Positions 1-6,329 are shown, counted from the first letter of the stretch. The stretch is 14,489 bases of DNA from Phycisphaerales bacterium (GCA_003511945.1 DOJA01000072.1:1-14489); one strand, 5' to 3'. The notes: generated by a model not told the origin, from the letters alone. Translations and numbers: made by a program.

Positions 1-11
1 GGGGCCGGACG

Positions 12-917
12 ATGAGCCAGGGCGCCCGGGCGGGCAAGCGCATCCTGGCCAGTTCGACGCCGTACGTGCGCTCGCGCGACGGCGAACTCTCGCTGCACTT
101 CGACCGCGTGCTGATCCAGAGCGCGATGGACCTGAAGAAGCCCGACGCGCTCGTCCTCGACTACTCGCGCACGGTGATGGCCTTCCTGCTGCTGCAGCCG
201 CGGCCGCGGCGCATCGGCATGATCGGCCTGGGCGGCGGTTCGCTGGCGAAGTTCTTCCACCGCCGGCTGCCGCGCCTGCGCACCCGCGTGCTGGAGCTGG
301 ACGAGCGCGTCATCGCCACGGCGCGCGCGCTGTTCCACCTGCCGCCGGACGACGCGCGGTTGAAGGTGGAGCACGGCGACGGCATCGACGCGCTGGCGCC
401 GGAATGCTGCGACCTGCTGGTGGTCGACGGCTTCGAGGACGAGACCACGCCCGCGGCGCTGGTCTCGCAGGCGTTCTTCGACGCCGCCTGGTGCGCGCTG
501 GAGGACTTCGGCGTGCTGGTGATGAACTTCATGGACGACGACCGGGACTTCGACCGCAACCTGCGGCGGCTCGAGAACGCCTTCGCCGGCAGCGTGCTGT
601 GCCTGCCGGCGCTGCGCGACCCGAACATCATCGTGCTGGCGCTGAAAGGGGCGCCGCCGGCGGTGCCCTGGCGCGACCTGCGCGACGATGCAGAGCGCCT
701 GGAAGTCCGCTACGGCCTTCCGTTCCCGCGCTATGTCGAGCGCCTGCGCCGGATGACGCCCTCGCAGCGCTTGGACATCGCGTCGGATCTGTCAGACTCC
801 GTGCGTGACCTGTTCCTGACCGGGCTGAGGCAGCGCCACCCGGAGCTGGACGAAGCGGCGCTGAAGCGGCTGATGCTGCGGCACCTGTACCCGGAATGCT
901 ACACAGGCAATCGGTAG
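12..917 (+). CDS. Spermidine-synthase-like methyltransferase-fold protein with antitoxin-like C-terminal tail
   Basis: The 301-residue product has a Rossmann-type nucleotide-binding fold of the spermidine synthase family: the glycine loop GLGGGS is at residues 72-77, the acidic end of the next strand is LELD at 94-97, GDG is at 122-124 and VVDG at 137-140. The canonical aminopropyltransferase DxxD appears as DGFE (139-142), so polyamine synthesis is uncertain and another S-adenosylmethionine-type ligand is possible. The family-like part ends near RYGLPFPRYVERLRRM (233-248). From residue 248 the sequence changes to a short helical module (SDLSDSVRDLF, then RHPELDEAALKRL and LYPE) like the small proteins that precede AbiEii/DUF6036 nucleotidyltransferases. 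The start at base 12 fits family N-termini, but the frame is open to the window edge. The stop overlaps the next gene by 22 bases. The fusion may be genuine or an assembly join. Confidence 0.75.
   Translation: MSQGARAGKRILASSTPYVRSRDGELSLHFDRVLIQSAMDLKKPDALVLDYSRTVMAFLLLQPRPRRIGMIGLGGGSLAKFFHRRLPRLRTRVLELDERVIATARALFHLPPDDARLKVEHGDGIDALAPECCDLLVVDGFEDETTPAALVSQAFFDAAWCALEDFGVLVMNFMDDDRDFDRNLRRLENAFAGSVLCLPALRDPNIIVLALKGAPPAVPWRDLRDDAERLEVRYGLPFPRYVERLRRMTPSQRLDIASDLSDSVRDLFLTGLRQRHPELDEAALKRLMLRHLYPECYTGNR
753..917 (+). other. Antitoxin-like module; possible internally started small protein
   Basis: The last 54 codons of the preceding frame begin at an in-frame ATG (base 753), exactly where similarity to the spermidine-synthase family stops. 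The segment starts TPSQRLDIASDLSDSVRDL and ends LYPE plus a few residues. It is short, charged and helical, as expected for the small partner encoded directly upstream of DUF6036/AbiEii-like nucleotidyltransferases (the Rv0078B/Rv0078A arrangement is the comparison I have in mind, from memory). It could be a free-standing gene started at 753, but no strong ribosome binding site is visible there. Stand-alone relatives are usually somewhat longer, so it may be an N-terminally trimmed copy. Confidence 0.4.
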
Positions 918-1471
918 TCCGAGCGGTCTCGGCGCTGGAGCGGCGCGGCATCCCGTACATGCTCACGGGCTCGACGGTGTCGAGTCTGCAGGGCGCGCCG
1001 CGCTCAACGCACGATATCGATGTCGTGGTCGAGTTGAGCTGGCGCGACTTCCACGCGCTGCTGGAGGAGTTCGCGCCCCCGAGGTACGACCTGAACGAGG
1101 CCGCGGCGCAGAGCGCCATGAGAGCGCCGTCCGGGAGCGCGATGTTCAACGCGATCGACAACGACACCGGCTTCAAGATTGACTTCTGGCTGCTCTTGGA
1201 GGATGCCTTCGACCTCAGTCGCTTCTCGCGCAGGCGCCCGGTGGATTGGCAGGGGACCACCATCATCGTGTCCTCGCCCGAGGATTCGATCCTTCAGAAG
1301 CTGCGCTGGTCGGCGTTGGGCGGGGGGAGCGAGCGCCAGAGGGACGATGTCCGCAGGATGCTCCAGGTGCAGAGTTCGACGCTCGACCTGCAGTACCTCG
1401 GTCGGTGGTCGCACCGCCTGGGTGTCGCGGCGGACCTTGACCGTCTGATGTCCGGGATCGGCGAAGGGTAA
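896..1471 (+). CDS. Nucleotidyltransferase of the AbiEii/DUF6036 type, putative toxin-like partner
   Basis: The 191-residue protein has the minimal nucleotidyltransferase (pol beta superfamily) signature. A helix ends in GS at residues 25-26, followed by DID at 40-42. A third acidic strand, KIDFW, places Asp96 after it. The motif SSPEDSILQKLRW (126-138) is the conserved C-terminal block of AbiEii-like and DUF6036 proteins, and a charged ERQRDD segment follows. Such proteins transfer a nucleotide to RNA or protein targets, and several act as toxins with a small upstream antitoxin. The ATG at 896 overlaps the upstream frame by 22 bases, which suggests translational coupling with the antitoxin-like tail. 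Codon choice (tca, cgt, gat, ttg, agt) looks less GC-biased than in neighbouring genes, hinting at separate ancestry. Its stop lies 3 bases from the convergent DAHP synthase stop. Toxin activity is inference. Confidence 0.75.
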   Translation: MLHRQSVVRAVSALERRGIPYMLTGSTVSSLQGAPRSTHDIDVVVELSWRDFHALLEEFAPPRYDLNEAAAQSAMRAPSGSAMFNAIDNDTGFKIDFWLLLEDAFDLSRFSRRRPVDWQGTTIIVSSPEDSILQKLRWSALGGGSERQRDDVRRMLQVQSSTLDLQYLGRWSHRLGVAADLDRLMSGIGEG

Positions 1472-1474
1472 GCC

Positions 1475-2836
1475 CTACCCCCCCACCCTCCGCGCGATCA
1501 GGAACGCCATCTCCATCGCCTGCTCGTAGTTCAGCCGCGGGTCGCACAGCGAGGTGAAGTTCGTCGACAGGTCCGACTCCTTGATGCCCCGGGCGCCGCC
1601 CAGGCACTCGGTGACATCCTCGCCCGTCAGCTCGAAGTGGACGCCCCCAAGGATCGTCCCCGCCTGCTTGTGCAGTGCTGCGGCCAGCTCGATCTCGCGC
1701 AGGATCGCGTCGAACGAGCGCGTCTTGTGCCCGTTGGTCGTGGTCATCCCGTTGCCGTGCATGGGATCGCACACCCACAGCACGGTGCGCCCCTCCTTCT
1801 TCACACGCTCCAGCAGCGGGGGCAGCGAGCGGGCGATGGCGTCCGCGCCCATGCGGTGGATCACGACCATGCGCCCCGCCTCGTTGTGGGGGCTCAGGGC
1901 GTCGATGAGCGCCAGCAGTTCGTCCGGCGTGCCCCGGGGGCCGATCTTCACCCCGACGGGGTTGCGCACGCCGCGGAAGAACTCGACATGTGCGCCGTCC
2001 AGGGCGCGGGTGCGCTCCCCGATCCAGGGCAGGTGGGTGGTGAGGTTGTAGTGCCCCGTGCGCCGCGGGACGCTCCGGGTCTGCGCGCTCTCGTAGAGCA
2101 GGTTCAGCCCCTCGTGGCTGGTGAAGAACTCGACGCTGGTGAGGTCGTCGACGCTCTTCTCGCCCAGCAGCTCCATGAACCGCAGCGCCTCGGCCAGCTG
2201 GCTGGTCATGCGCTGGTACTCGGCGCGGAGGGCCTCGGGCAGGTTGGCGTGGTGGAGGAAGCGGAGGTCCCAGTACTCCGGGTGGTGCAGGTCGGCGAAC
2301 CCGCCGGCGATCAGCGAGCGGATGAAGTTCAGCGTCATGGCGGCGTGCTGGTAGCCGCGGACCATGAGGTGCGGGTTGGGCGTGCGCGCCTCGGGGGTGA
2401 ACTCGGCGCTGTTGACGAGGTCCCCGAAGTAGGAAGGCAGCGTCACGCCGTCGCGGGCCTCGACGGGGCTGGAACGCGGCTTGGCGTACTGCCCCGCGAA
2501 GCGCCCCACGCGCACGACCGGCCTGCGCAGCCCGTGGACCAGCACGAGGGACATCTGCAGCAGGATCTTCAGCTTCGACGCGATGACCTCCGCGCGGCAG
2601 TCGGCCAGCGTCTCGGCGCAGTCGCCCCCCTGCAGCAGGAACCGCCTGCCCTGCTGGGCGTCGGCGATCAGCGCGCGGAGCCGGTCCACCTCGCCCGAGG
2701 TGACCAGCGGCGGGAGCGAGCGCAGCTTCTCGACCGCGGCATCGACCGCGGCGCGGTCGGCGTACACCGCCTGATGGGCGGCCAGGCGCTGCTTCCAGGA
2801 GTCGGGCGACCAGTCGATCGCCGCGGGAACGGGCAT
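1475..2836 (-). CDS. Class II 3-deoxy-7-phosphoheptulonate (DAHP) synthase
   Basis: This cytoplasmic enzyme condenses phosphoenolpyruvate and erythrose 4-phosphate to DAHP, the first step of the shikimate pathway to aromatic amino acids. The 453-residue product is near full length for the plant/mycobacterial class II type. LLQGGDCAE (67-75) supplies the metal-binding Cys73. GRFAGQYAKPRS (111-122) is the phosphate-binding stretch. CDPMHGN gives His360, HFELTGEDVTE gives Glu402 and CDPRLNYEQ gives Asp432. The spacing of these four matches the metal ligands of the Mycobacterium tuberculosis enzyme (Cys87, His369, Glu411, Asp441) after a constant offset for the last three. THLPWIGERTR and FFRGVRNPVGVKIGP are further family blocks. 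The start MPVPAAIDW at 2836 was chosen over longer frames because a GGAGT ribosome site lies 8 bases upstream and homology begins there. The gene is monocistronic, with a hairpin in its leader. Confidence 0.95.
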   Translation of the reverse strand: MPVPAAIDWSPDSWKQRLAAHQAVYADRAAVDAAVEKLRSLPPLVTSGEVDRLRALIADAQQGRRFLLQGGDCAETLADCRAEVIASKLKILLQMSLVLVHGLRRPVVRVGRFAGQYAKPRSSPVEARDGVTLPSYFGDLVNSAEFTPEARTPNPHLMVRGYQHAAMTLNFIRSLIAGGFADLHHPEYWDLRFLHHANLPEALRAEYQRMTSQLAEALRFMELLGEKSVDDLTSVEFFTSHEGLNLLYESAQTRSVPRRTGHYNLTTHLPWIGERTRALDGAHVEFFRGVRNPVGVKIGPRGTPDELLALIDALSPHNEAGRMVVIHRMGADAIARSLPPLLERVKKEGRTVLWVCDPMHGNGMTTTNGHKTRSFDAILREIELAAALHKQAGTILGGVHFELTGEDVTECLGGARGIKESDLSTNFTSLCDPRLNYEQAMEMAFLIARRVGG

Positions 2837-2861
2837 GGGGAGTGACTCCGCGTCGGGCGCA

Positions 2862-2886
2862 GGAACCCCCCCGCGCGGGTGGTTCC
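2862..2886 (-). promoter_or_regulatory. Leader hairpin upstream of DAHP synthase
   Basis: Arms GGAACC (2862-2867) and GGTTCC (2881-2886) enclose the self-complementary CCCGCGCGGG (2870-2879). The structure would sit about 25 bases before the start codon of the minus-strand aromatic gene. The ribosome site itself is half of a second small palindrome (GGAGT-g-ACTCC, 2839-2849). No U-tract follows, so it is not a simple intrinsic terminator. A role in translation control or mRNA stability is possible but unproven, and GC-rich DNA makes chance hairpins common. Confidence 0.35.
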
Positions 2887-2901
2887 CGTCGGGGGGCGGG
2901 G

Positions 2902-2907
2902 AGTATA
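2902..2907 (-). promoter_or_regulatory. Candidate -10 box for DAHP synthase
   Basis: On the minus strand these bases read TATACT, close to the TATAAT consensus and rare in this GC-rich context. They lie 66 bases before the start codon. Transcription would begin near 2895 and include the leader hairpin. No convincing -35 hexamer is found 16-18 bases further upstream, so the assignment is weak. Confidence 0.35.
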
Positions 2908-3146
2908 GACCGCGGCCGAACGGAGCCATCGCTCGAATGACGCCGGGAAATAAGCGGAAAAAAGACGCTGAAAGTGATGAAGTCCGCCGGAGTCGTCGAT
3001 ATGCACGGCACCGCCCGCCCGTCCCCACCGAAACCGAGGGGCCACGGGCGCGGCCCTCCCCGGACGCGTGTTCGAGGGGGAACTCACCTGCTCCGGCCGC
3101 TCACGCGGAGTGTGACGGGGAGCGCAGACGAACGGAGTCACGAATC
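2908..3146. other. Divergent intergenic region
   Basis: This is the rest of the roughly 310-base gap between the divergent DAHP synthase and histone-like genes. It holds an A-rich patch near 2950-2975 that probably contains promoter elements for one or both genes. I could not fit a convincing -35/-10 pair for the plus-strand gene, and I see no conserved RNA structure or extra ORF with support. Confidence 0.4.
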
Positions 3147-3488
3147 ATGCCGACCCGCACCTCTTCCACCCGCCGGCGCAAGACGACCAGCGCCCGCAAG
3201 ACCACCCGCCGCAAGACGACGAAGCGCGCCGCCACCAAGCGGACCGCCCGCAAGACCACCAAGCGCCGCTCGACCAGGCGGGCGGCCAAGCGGACCACGA
3301 CCAAGCGCACCGCCCGCAACACGAGCAAGCGTCGCACCGCCAAGGGCACCGGCGCGAAGCGCTCGACCGCCAAGCGGACCACCGCCAAGCGCACCGCCCG
3401 CAAGAGCGTCAAGCGCCGCTCGGGGCTGCGCCTCGTCGGGACACGCGCCCGCTCGACGGCCCGTCGCTCCGTCCGCCGCGCGGCGTAA
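3147..3488 (+). CDS. Histone H1-like Lys/Arg/Thr-rich nucleoid protein
   Basis: The 113-residue product has about 32 Arg, 16 Lys and 27 Thr, no Asp or Glu and no aromatic residue, so it is an extremely basic, probably disordered polypeptide. It resembles the C-terminal tail of histone H1 and bacterial H1-like proteins that compact DNA through backbone contacts. A degenerate 13-residue unit, KRTAR(K/N)xxKRR(S/T), recurs at residues 31-43, 53-65 and 81-93, with KRTT(T/A)KR linkers. The ATG at 3147 is preceded by GGAG at 3134-3137, 9 bases away. The longer in-frame extension upstream (from 2835) is rejected because its composition differs and it crosses the divergent promoter region. A hairpin terminator follows. 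DNA binding is inferred from composition; there is no folded domain to test, and a ribosomal or RNA-binding role is the main alternative. Confidence 0.85.
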   Translation: MPTRTSSTRRRKTTSARKTTRRKTTKRAATKRTARKTTKRRSTRRAAKRTTTKRTARNTSKRRTAKGTGAKRSTAKRTTAKRTARKSVKRRSGLRLVGTRARSTARRSVRRAA

Positions 3489-3500
3489 CACCCGACCGAC

Positions 3501-3514
3501 AGCCGGATCCGGCT
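3501..3514. repeat. Perfect 14-base palindrome
   Basis: AGCCGGATCCGGCT is fully self-complementary and lies 12 bases after the histone-like stop codon, upstream of the main terminator hairpin. It may add to the 3' structure of the transcript or be a protein-binding site. No second copy was noticed in the window. Confidence 0.4.
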
Positions 3515-3528
3515 TCCGAACCGAACAC

Positions 3529-3567
3529 GCCGCGGCGCGCCACACGATGCGCCGCGGCTGTCGTTTT
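3529..3567 (+). terminator. Rho-independent-type terminator of the histone-like gene
   Basis: Perfect 9-base arms GCCGCGGCG (3529-3537) and CGCCGCGGC (3550-3558) with a 12-base loop are followed a few bases later by TTTT (3564-3567). An ACA/TGT extension can pair if one C is bulged. Position 40 bases after the stop of the plus-strand gene fits termination. The T-run is short, so efficiency is uncertain. Confidence 0.6.
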
Positions 3568-3670
3568 CTGACCCGGAGGACCCCCGCGCGGGCGTTGCCA
3601 CGAACCAACCCCGAAGATTCGGACCCACGGCGAACAACAGAGAGCAATAGGTTCCGAACACACACACCGC

Positions 3671-3753
3671 GGGTGCCGGGGTACGGCAAAGCCGTGCCCC
3701 GTCGCGTGTGATGATCCCAACGGGGCACGACCTTCGGTCGTACCCCGGCACCC
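3671..3753. repeat. Compound inverted repeat, REPIN-like
   Basis: Outer 15-base arms GGGTGCCGGGGTACG (3671-3685) and its exact complement (3739-3753) enclose a second pair of 10-base arms, CGTGCCCCGT (3693-3702) and ACGGGGCACG (3720-3729). Each half can also fold alone. ACGGC-aaa-GCCGT extends through GGGG/CCCC on the left, and ACGACC-ttc-GGTCGT extends through GGGG/CCCC on the right. Two REP-type hairpins facing each other around an 18-base centre is the layout of REPIN elements mobilised by RAYT transposases. No such transposase is in the window. It lies 3' of the debranching enzyme and could act as a bidirectional terminator or mRNA stabiliser. Confidence 0.7.
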
Positions 3754-3766
3754 GGCCCCCGCCGGG
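3751..3766 (-). terminator. Small hairpin 3' of the debranching enzyme
   Basis: CCCGGC (3751-3756) and GCCGGG (3761-3766) form a six-pair stem with a C4 loop, 12 bases past the minus-strand stop codon and touching the outer arm of the large inverted repeat. There is no T-tract in the minus direction, so any termination would be factor-assisted. It may simply be part of the compound repeat. Confidence 0.35.
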
Positions 3767-3778
3767 GAGAGGGACGCT

Positions 3779-5830
3779 TCACCCCTCCATCGCCATGAGC
3801 GCCACCCGCAGCGGCTCGGCGACGGACCAGGCCTGCGCCACGCACGCCTGCTCGCGGCGCACGCCGTGCTGGTCGGGCTCGGCGTCGTAGACCTCGCCGA
3901 TCTGCCCGAGGCACCCGGTCGAGAGCGTCGCCAGCAGGGGCGACAGCGTGCGGAGCACCTCCGCCCGCGCGTCGCTCGAGAACTGCCCGGCGCGGAGCAC
4001 CGCCTCGCAGTACGGCCCGAGCAGCCAGGGCCAGACAGTGCCGTTGTGGTACGCGCGGTCGCGGCTCATCATGTCGCCCTCGAACCGGGGCTGGTAGGCC
4101 GGGTCGGCGGGGTCCAGCGTGCGGAGCCCGAACGGGGTGAGGAACCGGCGCTCCACATCCCGCACGACCATCCGTCGCTGCGCGAGCGAGAGGGGCGAGT
4201 ACTCGAGCGCCGCCGCGAACACCTGGTTGGGCCGGATCCCGGGGACCGGCGCCCAGCCGCCCGTCGCGCGGCGCTGCAGGCAGTCGTGCAGGCGCCCGGC
4301 GCGCTCGTCCACGAACAGGGCGCGGAAGGAGGCGCCCGCCCGGTCGGCCAGGGCGTCGAACTCCGCGGCCCAGGCGGGCTTCTTTTCGCTGACGGCGCGG
4401 GCCACGAGGCGGAGCCCGTGGTGCCAGAGCGCGTTGATCTCGACCGCCTTCCCGTGGCGCGGGGTGAAGACCACGCCGTCGCGTTTGGCGTCCATCCAGG
4501 TGAGCTGCGTGGTCTGGTCGCCGGCTTCGATCAGCGCGTCCGCGGGGTCGTTGCGGATGCCGAAGCGCGTGCCCTGGCGGTAGCGCTCCACGATCTCCAG
4601 GCACGCCGGGAGGAGAAGGTCGTGGAAGGTGGGCTCATCGGCGCTGGCGCGTCGGTACTCGGCGCAGGCGTGCAGGAACCACAGCGAGGCATCAACGGTG
4701 TTGTAGTGGGGCGGGCCGCCGTAGTCGTCGAAGTGGTTGGGGATCATGCCCCCGTCGACATAGCGCGCAAACGCCGACAGGCACCCGCGGGCGTCGTCGA
4801 ACCGCCCGGAGGCGATCATCAGCCCGACCATCGAGATCATCGTGTCCCGCCCCCAGTCGGCGAACCACGGGTACCCGGCGATCACTGTCTTCAGGACCCG
4901 ACCGTCCACGGTGCGGTCCACCAGGAAATCGTCGGCGGCATCCACCAGCGGGAGCAGCGAGCCCGCCCCCGGGTGCAGGCGCAGGAACGACGCCCGGACG
5001 CGCGAGAGGTGCGCCGCCCGTTCGTCGCGTTCGAGGAGCATCGGGTCCGCGCGGGCCGGCTCAAGGGCCGCCGCCAGCACGGGGGCGAACAGGCCGGCGC
5101 CCGCGGGGGCGCTGAAATCGAACGAACCGGGCAGGAAGACGCACTCGGTGTCGTCCTGGGCCCGTTCGCGCTCGAAGTCCAGCAGCACCGCCGGCGCCAC
5201 CCGGGGCGAGGGCACGAACCGCCCGTGCGTGCAGGCCATGACCAGGGTGCGGGCGTCGCGCGTGACCCGCACGCCCTGATCGGAGGATTCAACGCGGTAC
5301 GCGCCCGCGTGGTTCTGCGCCAGCGTGGCGTGGAAGTCCCGGAGCGTCACCCGGGGGGTCAGCGTGAGCGCCACCGGGGCGCCCCGCGGCCCGACCCGCA
5401 CACCCAGCGCACACGAGTTCTGCCGCCACCCGACCCCCAGTTCCAGGGTGATCTCGACACCATCGCAGAGGAACAACCACTTGGCGCGGGTGGGTGACTT
5501 CTCGAACCGGACCAGCCGCGACACGCCCGCGCCCGCGATTGAACCGTCCGCCAGACGGTGCGTGGAAAGGTCGGTCGGCGCGCCCTCGCCCACCCGGACC
5601 ACAACATCGACACCCGCGAGCGCGCTGAGCCGTTCGACCGGAGGGTTGGTCGAGCCGACGAGCAGCGCGTGGTACTTGCGCCGGTTCAGAGGGGACGCCG
5701 TGCCCATGGCGAACCCGCCGTTGCCGGTGGACAGGAGCCACTCGGTGTCGGGCGAAGGGCGCAGGTGCCCGTCGAACCGCTCGACGATGAACGCCGACGC
5801 ACCGAGGGGGGGAGTCTTGTGGAGGGTCAT
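3779..5830 (-). CDS. Glycogen debranching enzyme (amylo-alpha-1,6-glucosidase family)
   Basis: The 683-residue cytoplasmic protein has the two-domain layout of bacterial/archaeal debranching enzymes. The N-terminal GDE_N domain (about 28-245) opens with TEWLLSTGNGGFAMGT and the RRKYHALLVGS block. The C-terminal (alpha/alpha)6-barrel GDE_C domain (about 290-680) carries ADWGRDTMISM (324-334), YNTVDASLWF (376-385), LTWMDAK (443-449), EINALWHHGL (464-473), RPNQ (533-536) and HNGTVWPWLLGPY (595-607). It would hydrolyse alpha-1,6 branch points during glycogen breakdown. The ATG at 5830 sits directly before the family N-terminus, with only a weak ribosome site (CTGGAT). The gene is alone: no glycogen synthase or phosphorylase neighbour is present. 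Transcription probably starts in the AT-rich island shared with the divergent flagellar genes. The family call is firm; the exact glucan substrate is inferred. Confidence 0.93.
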   Translation of the reverse strand: MTLHKTPPLGASAFIVERFDGHLRPSPDTEWLLSTGNGGFAMGTASPLNRRKYHALLVGSTNPPVERLSALAGVDVVVRVGEGAPTDLSTHRLADGSIAGAGVSRLVRFEKSPTRAKWLFLCDGVEITLELGVGWRQNSCALGVRVGPRGAPVALTLTPRVTLRDFHATLAQNHAGAYRVESSDQGVRVTRDARTLVMACTHGRFVPSPRVAPAVLLDFERERAQDDTECVFLPGSFDFSAPAGAGLFAPVLAAALEPARADPMLLERDERAAHLSRVRASFLRLHPGAGSLLPLVDAADDFLVDRTVDGRVLKTVIAGYPWFADWGRDTMISMVGLMIASGRFDDARGCLSAFARYVDGGMIPNHFDDYGGPPHYNTVDASLWFLHACAEYRRASADEPTFHDLLLPACLEIVERYRQGTRFGIRNDPADALIEAGDQTTQLTWMDAKRDGVVFTPRHGKAVEINALWHHGLRLVARAVSEKKPAWAAEFDALADRAGASFRALFVDERAGRLHDCLQRRATGGWAPVPGIRPNQVFAAALEYSPLSLAQRRMVVRDVERRFLTPFGLRTLDPADPAYQPRFEGDMMSRDRAYHNGTVWPWLLGPYCEAVLRAGQFSSDARAEVLRTLSPLLATLSTGCLGQIGEVYDAEPDQHGVRREQACVAQAWSVAEPLRVALMAMEG

Positions 5831-5870
5831 GCGGATCCAGACACTCGTGGGAACAAGCGTGAGACCAGCA

Positions 5871-5917
5871 TATCACCCTGTTTTGGATTTATATACACCC
5901 ATAGATGACTAGGTGAT
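5871..5917. promoter_or_regulatory. AT-rich divergent control region
   Basis: Between the debranching enzyme and the flagellar genes the base composition switches sharply to A/T, with runs such as TTTATATA. The stretch is bounded by a 6-base inverted repeat, ATCACC (5872-5877) and GGTGAT (5912-5917). It could hold the promoter of the minus-strand gene (TATAAA-like boxes on that strand) and an architectural or activator site for the downstream sigma-54-type promoter. No exact start site can be assigned. Confidence 0.45.
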
Positions 5918-5938
5918 TCGCCGCGCCGCCTGTGACGC

Positions 5939-5953
5939 TGGCGCGGGCTTTGC
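5939..5953 (+). promoter_or_regulatory. Putative sigma-54 (-24/-12) promoter for the flagellar genes
   Basis: TGGCGC, a 5-base spacer and TTGC match the RpoN consensus TGGCAC-N5-TTGC in all but one position, with exact GG-to-GC spacing. It is oriented towards the small ORF, fliD and fliS. Sigma-54 control of flagellar genes is known in many bacteria. Transcription would begin near 5965. In DNA this GC-rich a chance match is not negligible. Confidence 0.45.
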
Positions 5954-5983
5954 GGGATATCCGGGTCAAGTCGGCCCCTCGGC

Positions 5984-6268
5984 GTGACGACGACAGTGCG
6001 CATGCAGCCCGATCCCCAGTGCAGCGCGCCCGTCGCCACCGCCGATGAACCAGATGGATCCCTGACCGGCTCCGAGTGGGCCAGGTTGGCGTTCGGGCGG
6101 GGGTGGAACTCCCCGGAGCAGGCAGAGCGGGACGCTCGTCGGATGTTCAGCCGCGTGCTCGCCCAGTGGGCGGGCGATGTCTTGGCGGCGCGTCGGCGCG
6201 GGCTCGATCGGCCGGGGAGGCGGATCGTCCCGGGTTCCTCGCGTCCCCCGGCGCTGCGGGCGGCCTGA
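5984..6268 (+). CDS. Small protein of unknown function upstream of fliD
   Basis: I do not recognise this 94-residue product. It starts with GTG at 5984 (ATG at 6002 is the alternative) and lacks a clear ribosome site for either start. The middle, about residues 26-72, is predicted helical and amphipathic, with WARLAFGRGW, then AERDARRMFSRVLAQW. The N- and C-termini are Pro/Arg-rich and probably disordered. It has no signal peptide or membrane segment. It is co-directional with fliD, 61 bases upstream, and directly downstream of the sigma-54-type site, so it may be a flagellar accessory protein. It does not look like FlaG, FlgN or FliT. Codon use has the GC-rich third positions of its neighbours, supporting coding, but a non-coding leader remains possible. 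Confidence 0.5.
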   Translation: MTTTVRMQPDPQCSAPVATADEPDGSLTGSEWARLAFGRGWNSPEQAERDARRMFSRVLAQWAGDVLAARRRGLDRPGRRIVPGSSRPPALRAA

Positions 6269-6329
6269 AGCCGACGAGCCGCCGGGAGCGGGTCTGGCGC
6301 GGGCGCCGGGCCGGAGGAGGTTTGGACGG

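Noticed and set aside
2980..3010. Sigma-28-like promoter (GAAAG ... CGTCGATA) upstream of the histone-like gene
   Set aside because: The spacing between the boxes is several bases too long for a FliA promoter.
1263..3011. 582-codon minus-strand frame overlapping the DAHP synthase gene
   Set aside because: Arg/Pro/Gly/Ala-rich out-of-frame translation with no motif. The overlapping frame encodes a complete class II DAHP synthase.
2835..3146. N-terminal extension of the histone-like frame
   Set aside because: It would start inside the divergent gene's start region, has mixed composition and lacks a ribosome site; GGAG precedes the ATG at 3147.
3138..4604. 488-codon minus-strand frame spanning the histone-like gene and the 3' part of the debranching enzyme
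   Set aside because: Low-complexity Arg/Ala/Gly translation running through a terminator and a repeat; a shadow of two real genes.
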